NCBI GenBank assembly: GCA_018266685.1
Contig: JAFDZY010000267.1
Location: forward strand, 1 to 54,282
Direction of reading: 5' to 3'
Origin: Bacteroidota bacterium
GTDB lineage: Bacteria; Bacteroidota; Bacteroidia; Flavobacteriales_F; PHOS-HE28
DNA length: 54,282 nt
This document shows, in pieces, positions 40,729 to 49,023 of the stretch. The position numbers and the translations under genes are program-made. Numbering within the stretch: position 1 is the stretch's first letter; each line of letters begins with the position of its first letter. A model generated the notes under the pieces. The model saw only the letters and a list, made by a program, of their open reading frames with translations, was not told the DNA's origin and did no database searches.

Positions 40729-41154
40729 ATGAATGAACCGAACAACGGAGTGAACACGGACGGTGAGCGCGGCGAGATCCTGAGCTTGGCCGACATCCGC
40801 CTGTTAGTGGACACCTTTTACGGCCGCGCCCGGCAGGATGAGTTGATCGGCCCCATCTTCAACGACACCATCCAAGACCGCTGGCCGCAGCACCTGAACA
40901 AGCTCTACAACTTCTGGCAGACTGTTCTGCTGGGCCAGCACACCTACTACGGCGCGCCATTTCCGCCACATTCCGTACTGCCCTTGCAACAGGCCCATTT
41001 TGAACGCTGGCTCCAATTGTTTCACAAGACCTTGGACGACCTCTTCACCGGCCCCAAGGCCGAGGAGGCCAAACAGCGCTCCGTGATGATGGCCCAAATG
41101 TTCCAGTACAAAATGGCCGAACACGCCCGCATGGGCACCACGCCCATACGGTAA
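40729..41154 (+). CDS. Group III truncated hemoglobin
   Basis: This 141-residue haem protein of the truncated globin superfamily has LADIRLLVDTFYGRARQDEL, IGPIFNDTI, LYNFWQTVLLGQHTYYGAPFPPH and HFERWLQLFHKTLDDLF. The second His block contains the proximal His. Such globins bind or detoxify NO and O2. TAACTTGC about 30 nt upstream may be its -7 element. It is followed 68 nt later by the ScdA/RIC gene, a pairing typical of nitrosative-stress regulons. Confidence 0.88.
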   Translation: MNEPNNGVNTDGERGEILSLADIRLLVDTFYGRARQDELIGPIFNDTIQDRWPQHLNKLYNFWQTVLLGQHTYYGAPFPPHSVLPLQQAHFERWLQLFHKTLDDLFTGPKAEEAKQRSVMMAQMFQYKMAEHARMGTTPIR

Positions 41155-41222
41155 ACGCCGATCGTTTCACGCTCATTCACTTCAATGCACTGCTGCTCCC
41201 CGAAAGCCCGTTGCAACCAACC

Positions 41223-41957
41223 ATGAAAATCACTCCTGAAAGGACCATCGGGTCCATCGTTGCGGAGGATTACCGCGCGGCCGCCACGTTCACCAAGTAC
41301 GGCATCGACTTCTGCTGCAAAGGAGGGCGCTCCGTGCAGGAAGTGTGCGAAAAGCAAAACATCGATTCGCAAAAGTTGGCCGAGGACATTGCAGCCTCCC
41401 TGTCCCGCGATGCCAAGAGCAGCGATGATGTGCGCACCTGGCCCTTGGACAAGCTTGCCGACCACGTGGAGACCGTTCACCACCGCTACGTGGAGGAGCG
41501 CGGGCCCATCATCAAGCAATACTTGGACAAGCTGTGCCGCGTACACGGCGACAGGCATCCGGAGTTGTTTGCGGTCAGTGAGGAGTTCGATCACTGCATC
41601 GGCGCCATGGCCATGCACATGAAGAAGGAAGAGCTCATCCTCTTCCCCTTCGTGCGCAACCTGGCAAAGAGCGAACGCAGCGGGGAACCGTTCCGTGCAC
41701 CCAAGTTCGGCACCGTGGAAAACCCGGTGAACGCCATGATGGCGGACCACAACGACGAGGGGGAACGCTTCGAGCGCATGCGCGCGGAGACCGGGAACTT
41801 CACGCCGCCCGCGGACGGCTGCTCCACGTACAACACCGCCTTCCACATGTTGCGGGAGTTCGAGGAGGACCTGCACCTGCACATCCACCTGGAGAACAAC
41901 ATCATGTTTCCCCGGTCCATTGCGTTGGAGAAGGCATTGACCCTGTCGGCTTCCTGA
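41223..41957 (+). CDS. ric: Di-iron iron-sulfur cluster repair protein (ScdA/RIC)
   Basis: The 244-residue protein repairs Fe-S clusters damaged by NO or oxidants. It has the N-terminal ScdA domain (AATFTKYGIDFCCKGGRSV) followed by a hemerythrin-like four-helix bundle. The di-iron ligand motifs are HVETVHHRYVEER, HMKKEELILFPF, MMADHNDEGERF and LHLHIHLENNIMFPR. ATG 41223 gives the canonical start; an in-frame upstream start at 41211 adds four residues. Pairing with the globin supports a nitrosative stress role, possibly controlled by an NsrR/Fnr-like regulator that is not in the window. Confidence 0.93.
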   Translation: MKITPERTIGSIVAEDYRAAATFTKYGIDFCCKGGRSVQEVCEKQNIDSQKLAEDIAASLSRDAKSSDDVRTWPLDKLADHVETVHHRYVEERGPIIKQYLDKLCRVHGDRHPELFAVSEEFDHCIGAMAMHMKKEELILFPFVRNLAKSERSGEPFRAPKFGTVENPVNAMMADHNDEGERFERMRAETGNFTPPADGCSTYNTAFHMLREFEEDLHLHIHLENNIMFPRSIALEKALTLSAS

Positions 41958-42183
41958 TCGGGCAGGGCCTTGGTGCCGTCCCGAACGGCCCGATTACTGA
42001 TACGGAGACGAAGAAGCGGTCCTTGCCGCCGATTCCTGAAGAAGTAGGGCAGTGGGCAAGCTACGCCCATCTTCACTTCTTCTCCTCTTCACCATGACGG
42101 ACACCGATCGGGTTGACCGGATCTTCATCACGGTTCAGTAAGGAGCCTTGCGCCACCTTTGCTCCACCGTTTCCGGCAGGTCC

Positions 42184-43113
42184 ATGCCGCTGAACGGAGC
42201 ACGCATGCCCTTCACCGCCGACCGCCGCATCCTGGCTTTCGCTGCGCTCTTCTTCGTCAACCTGCTTTACGGCATCAACTACGTGGTGGCCAAGGGCCTG
42301 ATGCCCCAGGTGATCGGTCCCTCCGGGTTCATCCTGCTGCGCGTGGTGGGCGCCAACCTGTTGTTCTGGCCCGTGTGGCTCATCAAGCGGGAACGCGTGG
42401 CATGGAGCGATGCGAAGCGGCTGGTGCTCTGCGGCATTTCCGGCGTGGCCGTCAACCAGCTCATGTTCTTCCACGGCCTCATGCGCACTTCCGCCATCCA
42501 CGCCAGCATCATCATGGTGGCCACGCCCATCCTGGTGCTGGTGCTCAGCGGCCTGCTCATCGGCGAGCGCATCACGCGCAACAAAACGATCGGCGTGGCG
42601 CTGGGGGCCACCGGTGCCCTGCTGCTCATCTTCCTGGGTGGCGGCCGCAGCGACGGTTCCTCCACGCTCGGCGACTTGTTCATCCTGGTCAACGCCAGTT
42701 CCTACGCGGTTTTCCTGGTGATGGTGAAGCCGCTCATGTCCAAGTATTCCGCCGTTACCGTGATGAGCTGGTGCTTCCTGGTGGGCAGCTTGCTGGTGGT
42801 CCCCTTCGGCTGGGGTGAATTCACTGCAGTGGATTGGCCGGGGTTGAGTGCTGCACAGGTAGCGGGCCTGCTCTTCGTGGTGGTCATGGTCACCTTCGTG
42901 GCCTACCTGCTGAACACCTGGGCGCTGCGTGTGGTGCAGCCCAGCGTGGCCGGCACTTTCATTTACCTGCAGCCCGTGTTGGCGCTGGTGGTTACTTGGC
43001 TTACCGTGAAAGGCGGGGTGGAACTGGGCTGGATGCAGGGCTTCAGTGCATTGTGCATTTTCCTCGGTGTGTGGCTGGTGGGCCGTAAGGAACGTGCCGC
43101 GGAAGCCGCTTAA
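42184..43113 (+). CDS. EamA/DMT-family transporter
   Basis: The 309-residue protein has ten predicted transmembrane helices in two EamA repeats. The first runs from LAFAALFFVNLLYGINYVVAKG and the second from LGDLFILVNASSYAVFLVMVKPLM. Members export amino acids, nucleosides or other metabolites; the substrate is unknown. ATG 42184 and ATG 42205 are both possible. CACCTTTG at 42155-42162 could be a -7 box. A 226-bp spacer separates it from ric; I see no gene there. Confidence 0.85.
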   Translation: MPLNGARMPFTADRRILAFAALFFVNLLYGINYVVAKGLMPQVIGPSGFILLRVVGANLLFWPVWLIKRERVAWSDAKRLVLCGISGVAVNQLMFFHGLMRTSAIHASIIMVATPILVLVLSGLLIGERITRNKTIGVALGATGALLLIFLGGGRSDGSSTLGDLFILVNASSYAVFLVMVKPLMSKYSAVTVMSWCFLVGSLLVVPFGWGEFTAVDWPGLSAAQVAGLLFVVVMVTFVAYLLNTWALRVVQPSVAGTFIYLQPVLALVVTWLTVKGGVELGWMQGFSALCIFLGVWLVGRKERAAEAA

Positions 43114-43141
43114 GCACCTGTGCTCCATTGCCGCATGCCGC

Positions 43142-43149
43142 TACCTTTG
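43142..43149 (+). promoter_or_regulatory. -7 box TACCTTTG of yicC-gmk-nadD
   Basis: TACCTTTG ends six bases before ATG 43156 and heads the three-gene run. Confidence 0.65.
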
Positions 43150-43155
43150 GCGCCC

Positions 43156-44025
43156 ATGTTGCGATCCATGACCGGCTTCGGCCGCTCCGAAGGCTTGATC
43201 AATGGCAAGAAAGTGGCCGTGGAACTGCGTTCGCTCAACGGCAAGCAGCTGGACTTGCAGGTGAAACTGCCTTCCGCCTGGCGCGAGCACGAAGCGGAAT
43301 TGCGCCAATGGGCCGGGGAACTTGTGCAACGTGGCAAGGCCGACCTCTTCATCAGTGCGGAATCCGCCTTGGCGGGCAAACGCACCACCTTCAATAAGGA
43401 CCTGGTGCAGGCTTACTACCGGGAATTGCAGGACATTGCCCAAACGGTGGACCCCGGCTCACGCACGGACCTGTTGGCGCAGGTGCTCCGCATGCCTGAC
43501 GTGATGGCCACCGCCAAGGAGGAGTCCGCTCCGGAGGAATGGGCGAACGTACAGGCGCTCATCGAACAGGCTTACAGCGCCTTTAACGCGTTCCGTTTGG
43601 CGGAAGGCACAAAGCTGCACTCCGAACTGGGGGAGCGCACGGGCAACATCCTGCGGCTGCTGGAGCAGGTGAAGGCCATGGACCAGGGGCGCGTGGACCG
43701 CATCCGTGAGCGCATCCAGGGGCGGCTGGAGGAGTTGAGATTGAAGGCGGACCCGGACCGCTTTGAGCAGGAACTGGTCTTTTACCTGGAGAAGCTGGAT
43801 GTGACGGAGGAAAAGCTCCGCTTGGCCACGCATTGCAACTACTTCCTGGAGACCATGGGAGAACAGGAGGGGCAGGGGCGCAAGCTCGGCTTCATTGCAC
43901 AGGAGATGGGCCGCGAGATCAACACCCTCGGCTCCAAGAGCAACGATGCCGACATGCAGCGCACCGTGGTGCTGATGAAGGACGAGCTGGAAAAGATCAA
44001 GGAACAAGTGCTCAACGTGCTCTGA
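43156..44025 (+). CDS. yicC: YicC-family endoribonuclease-like protein
   Basis: The 289-residue protein begins MLRSMTGFGRSEG, the family signature. It has LRSLNGKQLDLQVKLP, a long central helical region and the C-terminal DUF1732 block (CNYFLETMGEQEGQGRKLGFIAQEMGREINTLGSKSNDADMQ). YicC is linked to RNA decay and has been shown to have RNase activity in E. coli. A longer in-frame start (43120) is rejected because of the -7 box at 43142-43149. The stop overlaps the gmk start as TGATG; the yicC-gmk linkage is widely conserved. Confidence 0.93.
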   Translation: MLRSMTGFGRSEGLINGKKVAVELRSLNGKQLDLQVKLPSAWREHEAELRQWAGELVQRGKADLFISAESALAGKRTTFNKDLVQAYYRELQDIAQTVDPGSRTDLLAQVLRMPDVMATAKEESAPEEWANVQALIEQAYSAFNAFRLAEGTKLHSELGERTGNILRLLEQVKAMDQGRVDRIRERIQGRLEELRLKADPDRFEQELVFYLEKLDVTEEKLRLATHCNYFLETMGEQEGQGRKLGFIAQEMGREINTLGSKSNDADMQRTVVLMKDELEKIKEQVLNVL

Positions 44026-44606
44026 TGTCCACCCCTGTTGGAAAAGGCAAGTGCATCATCGTCTCCGCCCCTTCCGGCGCAGGCAAGACCACCATCGTGC
44101 GGCACCTGCTGGGGCGCGGGCTGGGCCTGGATTTCTCCATCAGCGCCACCAGCAGGCCCAAGCGTGATCATGAGCGTGACGGACACGATTACTTCTTCAT
44201 CTCAGCGGATGAGTTCCGCAAACGCATTGCCGCCGATGCCTTCGTGGAGTGGGAGGAAGTGTATCCCGGCCGCTTCTACGGCACGCTGCGCAGCGAGATT
44301 GAGCGCATCTGGCAGGCGGGAAGGCACCCCATCTTCGATGTGGACGTGGTGGGCGGCGTAAGGCTGAAGGAGATCTTCGGCGACCGCGCACTTTCCGTTT
44401 TCGTGTCACCGCCCACCATTGAAGCCTTGGAACAGCGTTTGCTGTTGCGCGGCACCGAAACCCCGGAAACCCTGCGGGTCCGCGTGGACAAGGCGGCTTA
44501 TGAACTTTCCTACACCGTGAAATACGACCACGTGGTGATCAACGACGACATGCACCTGGCCTGCGAGGAGGCCTATGAAACCGTGCGCGCTTTCCTGGCC
44601 CCATGA
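44025..44606 (+). CDS. gmk: Guanylate kinase
   Basis: The 193-residue enzyme phosphorylates GMP to GDP with ATP. It has the P-loop SAPSGAGKTTIV (residues 14-25), ISATSRPKRDHERDGHDYFF with the GMP-binding Arg/Tyr residues, and FVEWEEVYPGRFYGT. The start overlaps yicC by one base, and the stop overlaps nadD by 4 nt (ATGA). Confidence 0.96.
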   Translation: MSTPVGKGKCIIVSAPSGAGKTTIVRHLLGRGLGLDFSISATSRPKRDHERDGHDYFFISADEFRKRIAADAFVEWEEVYPGRFYGTLRSEIERIWQAGRHPIFDVDVVGGVRLKEIFGDRALSVFVSPPTIEALEQRLLLRGTETPETLRVRVDKAAYELSYTVKYDHVVINDDMHLACEEAYETVRAFLAP

Positions 44607-45193
44607 AGATCGGTTGCCTTTTTGGTTCCTTCGATCCGCCGCACTTGGGCCATGTGCAACTGGCCAAATACATGCTGGAGCACCGCAGCCTGGACCAGGT
44701 GTGGCTGGTGGTCACCCCGCAGAACCCCTTTAAGCAGGACCGCAAGCTGAGCCCTGAGAAGCACCGCTTGGCCATGGCCCATTTGGCCGTGCAGGGCATC
44801 GAAGGCCTGAGCGCCAGCGGCCTGGAGCTGGACATGCCCAAGCCCAACTACACCGCCGATACGCTTGCCTTCATGCGCCAGCGCTGGCCCCAGCATGAGT
44901 TCTTCCTGATCATCGGCAGCGACAACCTGGCCACCTTGCACCAGTGGAAGGATGTTGCGGCCATGCTGGACAAAACGCACGTGCTGGTGTATCCCCGGCC
45001 CGGCCTTGAGGAACATCTGGCACAGGCCGATCTGCTCTACCACCCCTCAGTCACGCTCGTTCCCGACGCACCGCAAACCCCGGTTTCCTCCACGGGCATC
45101 CGGGTGCGGCTGCGCAGTTGGAAACCGGTGGAGGGCCTGCTGGACCCCAAGGTGCTGGCCTACATCCGCCAGAACGGACTGTACGCCGATTGA
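44603..45193 (+). CDS. nadD: Nicotinate-nucleotide adenylyltransferase
   Basis: The 196-residue enzyme makes deamido-NAD from nicotinate mononucleotide and ATP. It has the nucleotidyltransferase motif GSFDPPHLGHVQLA at the N-terminus, VTPQNPFKQ for NaMN binding, and the ATP motif VSSTGIRVRLR near residue 165. It is coupled to gmk by the ATGA overlap and converges on udk. Confidence 0.95.
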   Translation: MKIGCLFGSFDPPHLGHVQLAKYMLEHRSLDQVWLVVTPQNPFKQDRKLSPEKHRLAMAHLAVQGIEGLSASGLELDMPKPNYTADTLAFMRQRWPQHEFFLIIGSDNLATLHQWKDVAAMLDKTHVLVYPRPGLEEHLAQADLLYHPSVTLVPDAPQTPVSSTGIRVRLRSWKPVEGLLDPKVLAYIRQNGLYAD

Positions 45194-45230
45194 ACCGGGC
45201 GATGGAATGCCTGGTCGGCGGGCACTGCCG

Positions 45231-45875
45231 TTAAAGCGGTTCGCCCAAGGGCACGGCTATGCCCGCATGCTGGGCCAAATGGTCGCGCAGCACGTGCAAT
45301 CCGCGCTCAAACCGCGATTCGTTCACCACGTGGATGTCGCAGTGGTTGCGGTAGGGCAGCAGGTGCTCCCGATAGGCGGGCATCACATGGTTTTCCCACT
45401 GGTAAAGCACCTGGTCACGGGTGTAGCCGCGCTCACGGCCGTCCCGGACTATGCGCCGCTGCAACTGCACAGCTTCACAGGCCTCCACGTACACCTTCAG
45501 GTGGAACAAGTTGCGCAACGCTTCGTCCTGCAGCAGGAAGAGGCCTTCCACCAAGATCACCGGCGCGGGGCGGATCTCCATCCACTTCGGCTCGGTGTCC
45601 ATTTCATAGTGGTATTCCTGCCGGTACACGGGGTCGCCTTGTGCCAAGCTTCGCAGGTCATCGCACAGCAGGGCCATGTCGAATGCACCGGGAAGGTCGA
45701 AGTTCACTTTCCCGTTGGCATCGCGCTGCTGCCGGTCCAAGGGCAAGTAATAGTCGTCCAGCGAAACCAAGGACACGCTCCCCGGAGGAAGCTCGTTGCG
45801 GAGGGCGCGCACCAAGGTGGTCTTCCCTGATCCGCTGCCCCCGGCCACGCCAACGAGGTACGTGCCGTGATGCAT
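45231..45875 (-). CDS. udk: Uridine kinase
   Basis: The 214-residue pyrimidine salvage enzyme has the P-loop GVAGGSGSGKTTLVRAL (residues 9-25), the uridine-binding VSLDDYYLPLD, FDLPGAFDMALLCDDL, and VILVEGLFLLQD. ATG 45875 lies five bases after TACTTTCG. The 3' end faces nadD with a 37-bp spacer. Confidence 0.94.
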   Translation of the reverse strand: MHHGTYLVGVAGGSGSGKTTLVRALRNELPPGSVSLVSLDDYYLPLDRQQRDANGKVNFDLPGAFDMALLCDDLRSLAQGDPVYRQEYHYEMDTEPKWMEIRPAPVILVEGLFLLQDEALRNLFHLKVYVEACEAVQLQRRIVRDGRERGYTRDQVLYQWENHVMPAYREHLLPYRNHCDIHVVNESRFERGLHVLRDHLAQHAGIAVPLGEPL

Positions 45876-45880
45876 CGCCG

Positions 45881-45888
45881 CGAAAGTA
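45881..45888 (-). promoter_or_regulatory. -7 box TACTTTCG of udk, start-proximal
   Basis: On the minus strand TACTTTCG ends five bases before ATG 45875. Confidence 0.6.
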
Positions 45889-46028
45889 CAATGCTGCCGG
45901 ACGGTTTGCGTTTTCAGGCATCGGGCCTTCGGGTCAGGTACATGAATTTACCAGCAATGGCGGGAACTCCCGGCTTTTGGCACGGCGTTGGTGAATGCTG
46001 GCTTGCACGCTCAAAAGACCCCGGACAA

Positions 46029-46166
46029 ATGAAACCCAACACCGAACGCGCCCGCAAATTGAAGGATGCCGCCACCCGCATGATGATGGCCGGCGACGTG
46101 GAACGCTACATGCACGCCCTGCGCCTGCTGATCACATTAAGGGGCCGGTCGGTGGCCTTGGCCTAG
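46029..46166 (+). CDS. Small basic hypothetical protein
   Basis: The 45-residue helical protein MKPNTERARKLKDAATRMMM continues AGDVERYMHALRLLITLRG. Short Lys/Arg-rich proteins with a (K/R)LKDxATRxM pattern and a GDxxxYxxxL helix occur in Bacteroidota. A longer start at ATG 45942 is possible, but the added residues look non-conserved. The frame is closed downstream. No function is assigned. Confidence 0.5.
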   Translation: MKPNTERARKLKDAATRMMMAGDVERYMHALRLLITLRGRSVALA

Positions 46167-46249
46167 CGGAAATCCCGGCGGAACCAAGGGCTGGATAAAA
46201 ATTTCGCCCCGAATGGATCTTTTTGCCGCCGGCCCCCGTTGAACAGCCC

Positions 46250-46426
46250 ATGACGAAGAAGGACAAAATAGCCTTCATCAAGAGCAGCAAGCGCAAGGCG
46301 CATGTGTACAACGACCTGCACCGGTATTCCGACCAAGAGCTCGATGAGCTGATCCGGGAGATCGTGCAGGGGCTGGTAAGGGAAAGCGAATTGATCGCCA
46401 ACGCTTACATGAACGGCTACCGCTGA
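46250..46426 (+). CDS. Small charged hypothetical protein
   Basis: The 58-residue protein starts MTKKDKIAFIKSSKRKAHVY and continues with an acidic helix (YSDQELDELIREIVQGLVRE). Both helices are amphipathic, so it may be a small regulator or structural protein. ATG 46250 is the only sensible start, and a terminator follows 50 nt after the stop. The family is unknown to me. Confidence 0.6.
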   Translation: MTKKDKIAFIKSSKRKAHVYNDLHRYSDQELDELIREIVQGLVRESELIANAYMNGYR

Positions 46427-46476
46427 ACACAGTCCTTCGCAGGCCCTTCTGATGGGGCTCTAAACGGACAGGTGGC

Positions 46477-46503
46477 AAGGCCCCGGCAACGCGTCGGGGC
46501 TTT
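46477..46503 (+). terminator. Rho-independent terminator
   Basis: AAGGCCCCG pairs with CGGGGCTTT around a 9-nt loop (one G-T pair), followed by CTC. It ends the small-gene transcript before the large adhesin gene. Confidence 0.85.
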
Positions 46504-46620
46504 CTCACGTCAGGTAGGCACATGACCCTTGCATTGGGCGGCCAAGAGTGCCCTGAATTTGATGACCGGACCGGCCCGGTGCCGCATTTACCTCGGCAAG
46601 CCGATGGCTTAATTTGGCGG

Positions 46621-48990
46621 ATGATGCGCCTGTGGGTGTTCCGCGCAGTGGCCGTTCTGGCCGGTTGTACATTGCTGACAAAGGCGGAATGCCAGCTTCA
46701 GGTCACCAGCAATGTGCCGGCTGCCTCCGTGGTGCAAAACGTGCTGCTCGGTCCGGGTGTCACTGCAAGCAACATCACGTTCACCGGAAACCCGGCACAG
46801 CTCGGCACCTTCATCGGCACCAGTTGCTTCCTGGGGCTGGATTCCGGCATGGTGATGACCACCGGTGCCGTAACAAATGCCTTGGGCCCCAACAATCAAT
46901 CCGGGATCACCACGAATTTCAATGGTCCGGGCGACAATGACCTCTGGGTGGCATCTGGCTCCGGGCTGGCGCTGTCCTACGATGCCGCCGTCCTCCAGTT
47001 TGATTTCGTTCCAACCGGCGATTCTCTTTCTTTCCGTTTCGTATTTGCCAGTGATGAATACCTGGAGTATTTGGGCGGCGGCATCAACGATGTCTTCGGG
47101 TTCTTTCTGAGCGGTCCGGGTATTTCCGGGCCATACAGCAACAACGCGGCCAACATTGCCCTCTTGCCCGGAACTTCCATCCCCGTCACCATCAACAATG
47201 TGAACGAAGGCTCCAATTCCAGCTACTACATCAACAACGGCGATGGCTCCAACGCCCCGTACAATGGCGACGCACGGTACATCCAGTTTGACGGGCTTAC
47301 CACCGTGCTCACGGCGAACGCCAACGTGATCTGCGGGGAGACCTACCACATCAAGATCGCCATCTGCGACATCTCGGACGGGATCGTGGATTCCGGCGTG
47401 TTCCTGGAGGCCGGAAGCTTCCGCAGCAACACGGTGGAACTGTCTGCACAGATCAACAGCGGCGGCATGGACAGCACCTTGTATGAAGGCTGCGGGAATG
47501 CCACCTTCCACATTGTCCGCGCGGGGGACATGACTTTGACGGACACCGTGCAGCTGGTCACCTCGGGCACCGCCATGGCCGGCATGGACTACAACAGCCT
47601 CCCGCCGCAATTGATCTTTCCGCCGGGCGAAGACACCCTATCCATCACCGTGAACGCATTGGCGGACGGCTTGGCGGAGCCGCCTGAGTTGATCAACTTG
47701 ATGGCCGTGTGGAACGGCGATTGCGGCAGCGATACCACGGTGCTGCATTTCTACATCGCCGATCCCCCGCCCATACTGGTCTCGATAAGTGAAGACACCA
47801 CGCTGACCTGCCAGGACAGTACGCTGATGATCGCCCATGTGTCCGGCGGATATGGTGTGCTGCAACTGAACTGGAACACGGGCATTGCGGACGGGGATAC
47901 GCTGGCGTGGCTGCATCCGCCGCAAACCACGCAGTACATCCTTTCGGTTTCGGATGATTGCGGGGTGCTCAACCCATCCGACTCGATGACGCTCACCATC
48001 TTCCAGCCGGACACCTTCGTACTGGCCATGCATCCGGATACACTGGTGCACTGCCCGGAAACCACGGCACACCTGTACGGCATGGCCTCCGGCGGCACGC
48101 CACCTTATGCATATGCCTGGACCGGAGGACCGGCCGTGCCACAGTTTACTGTGGCGCCTGCGGTTACCCAATCGTACTCCTTGCAGGTGCAGGACCGGTG
48201 CGGCAATTTGGTCACGGGTACTTCCACCGTAACGGTGAACTACGATTCCATCCGCGTTCAAGCCGGGCCGGATACGCTGATCTGTTATGGCGATACCATC
48301 ACCTTGCATGCGTTCCCGTCAGCTGGCTACGGAACCATCGGCCTGGAGTGGTTTTCCGGGTCCGCAGCGGACAGGGTACGGGTGAACCCGGAACGGTTCA
48401 CGCATTACTGGGTGAGGGCCACCGACCAGTGCAACATCTCCGATTCCACGTATGCAACGGTGGAAGTGGAGCGCCCCATCGCTGACTTTACCGTTGACGG
48501 TGACCTTTGGGAGAACAACTTCCCGATCTTCTTCAGGGACATGAGCGAAGGCGCCATCGGTTGGTCATGGGACTTCGGTTCGGCCGGCCTTTCCAGCACG
48601 GACATCAACCCGGTGATCACCTTCCCCGATCCCGGCAGTTTCCCGGTGCGCTTGGCCATTGTGGATACGCTGGGTTGCGTGGATACCTTGGTGAAAACCC
48701 TCGTGGTCTCCCCGGAGTTCAACCTCTACTTGCCCAGTGCGTTTACGCCTGACGGCGATGGAATAAATGACGTCTTCGCGGTGTCCGGAACGGGCATCCA
48801 GAAGTTCCGGCTGCGCATCTTTGACCGTTGGGGCCGCATGGTGTTTGAAACGGAGGACCCGGCCAAAGGCTGGGACGGCACAATTGACGGCAAGAAGCCG
48901 GTACCCGGCGTGTATCCCTATTTGTTCAGGTACCTCGGCTCCGCCGGAAGGACCGCGGACCGGTACGGCAGCGTGACCTTGGTGCGTTGA
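46621..48990 (+). CDS. Choice-of-anchor L protein with T9SS type B sorting domain
   Basis: The 789-residue secreted protein has a signal peptide (RAVAVLAGCTLLTKAECQ). An N-terminal choice-of-anchor L domain follows (FRFVFASDEYLEYLGGGINDVFGFFLSG). Then come a Calx-beta-like region, repeated Ig/PKD-like domains and a C-terminal gliding-motility type B sorting domain (YLPSAFTPDGDGINDVFAV, FDRWGRMVFETEDPAKGWDG). It is probably a surface adhesin exported by T9SS. Tandem ATGs at 46621 and 46624 follow TAATTTGG (46610-46617) by three bases. Longer in-frame starts lie upstream of that box. Confidence 0.9.
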   Translation: MMRLWVFRAVAVLAGCTLLTKAECQLQVTSNVPAASVVQNVLLGPGVTASNITFTGNPAQLGTFIGTSCFLGLDSGMVMTTGAVTNALGPNNQSGITTNFNGPGDNDLWVASGSGLALSYDAAVLQFDFVPTGDSLSFRFVFASDEYLEYLGGGINDVFGFFLSGPGISGPYSNNAANIALLPGTSIPVTINNVNEGSNSSYYINNGDGSNAPYNGDARYIQFDGLTTVLTANANVICGETYHIKIAICDISDGIVDSGVFLEAGSFRSNTVELSAQINSGGMDSTLYEGCGNATFHIVRAGDMTLTDTVQLVTSGTAMAGMDYNSLPPQLIFPPGEDTLSITVNALADGLAEPPELINLMAVWNGDCGSDTTVLHFYIADPPPILVSISEDTTLTCQDSTLMIAHVSGGYGVLQLNWNTGIADGDTLAWLHPPQTTQYILSVSDDCGVLNPSDSMTLTIFQPDTFVLAMHPDTLVHCPETTAHLYGMASGGTPPYAYAWTGGPAVPQFTVAPAVTQSYSLQVQDRCGNLVTGTSTVTVNYDSIRVQAGPDTLICYGDTITLHAFPSAGYGTIGLEWFSGSAADRVRVNPERFTHYWVRATDQCNISDSTYATVEVERPIADFTVDGDLWENNFPIFFRDMSEGAIGWSWDFGSAGLSSTDINPVITFPDPGSFPVRLAIVDTLGCVDTLVKTLVVSPEFNLYLPSAFTPDGDGINDVFAVSGTGIQKFRLRIFDRWGRMVFETEDPAKGWDGTIDGKKPVPGVYPYLFRYLGSAGRTADRYGSVTLVR

Positions 48991-49023
48991 GCAACACCTC
49001 CTGCAAAGCCAACGCCAAGCCGG

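Noticed and set aside
42073..42147. Possible small minus-strand gene ending in a Glu/Lys-rich tail between ric and the EamA gene
   Set aside because: No start codon gives a compact ORF outside the EamA gene, and there is no conserved pattern.
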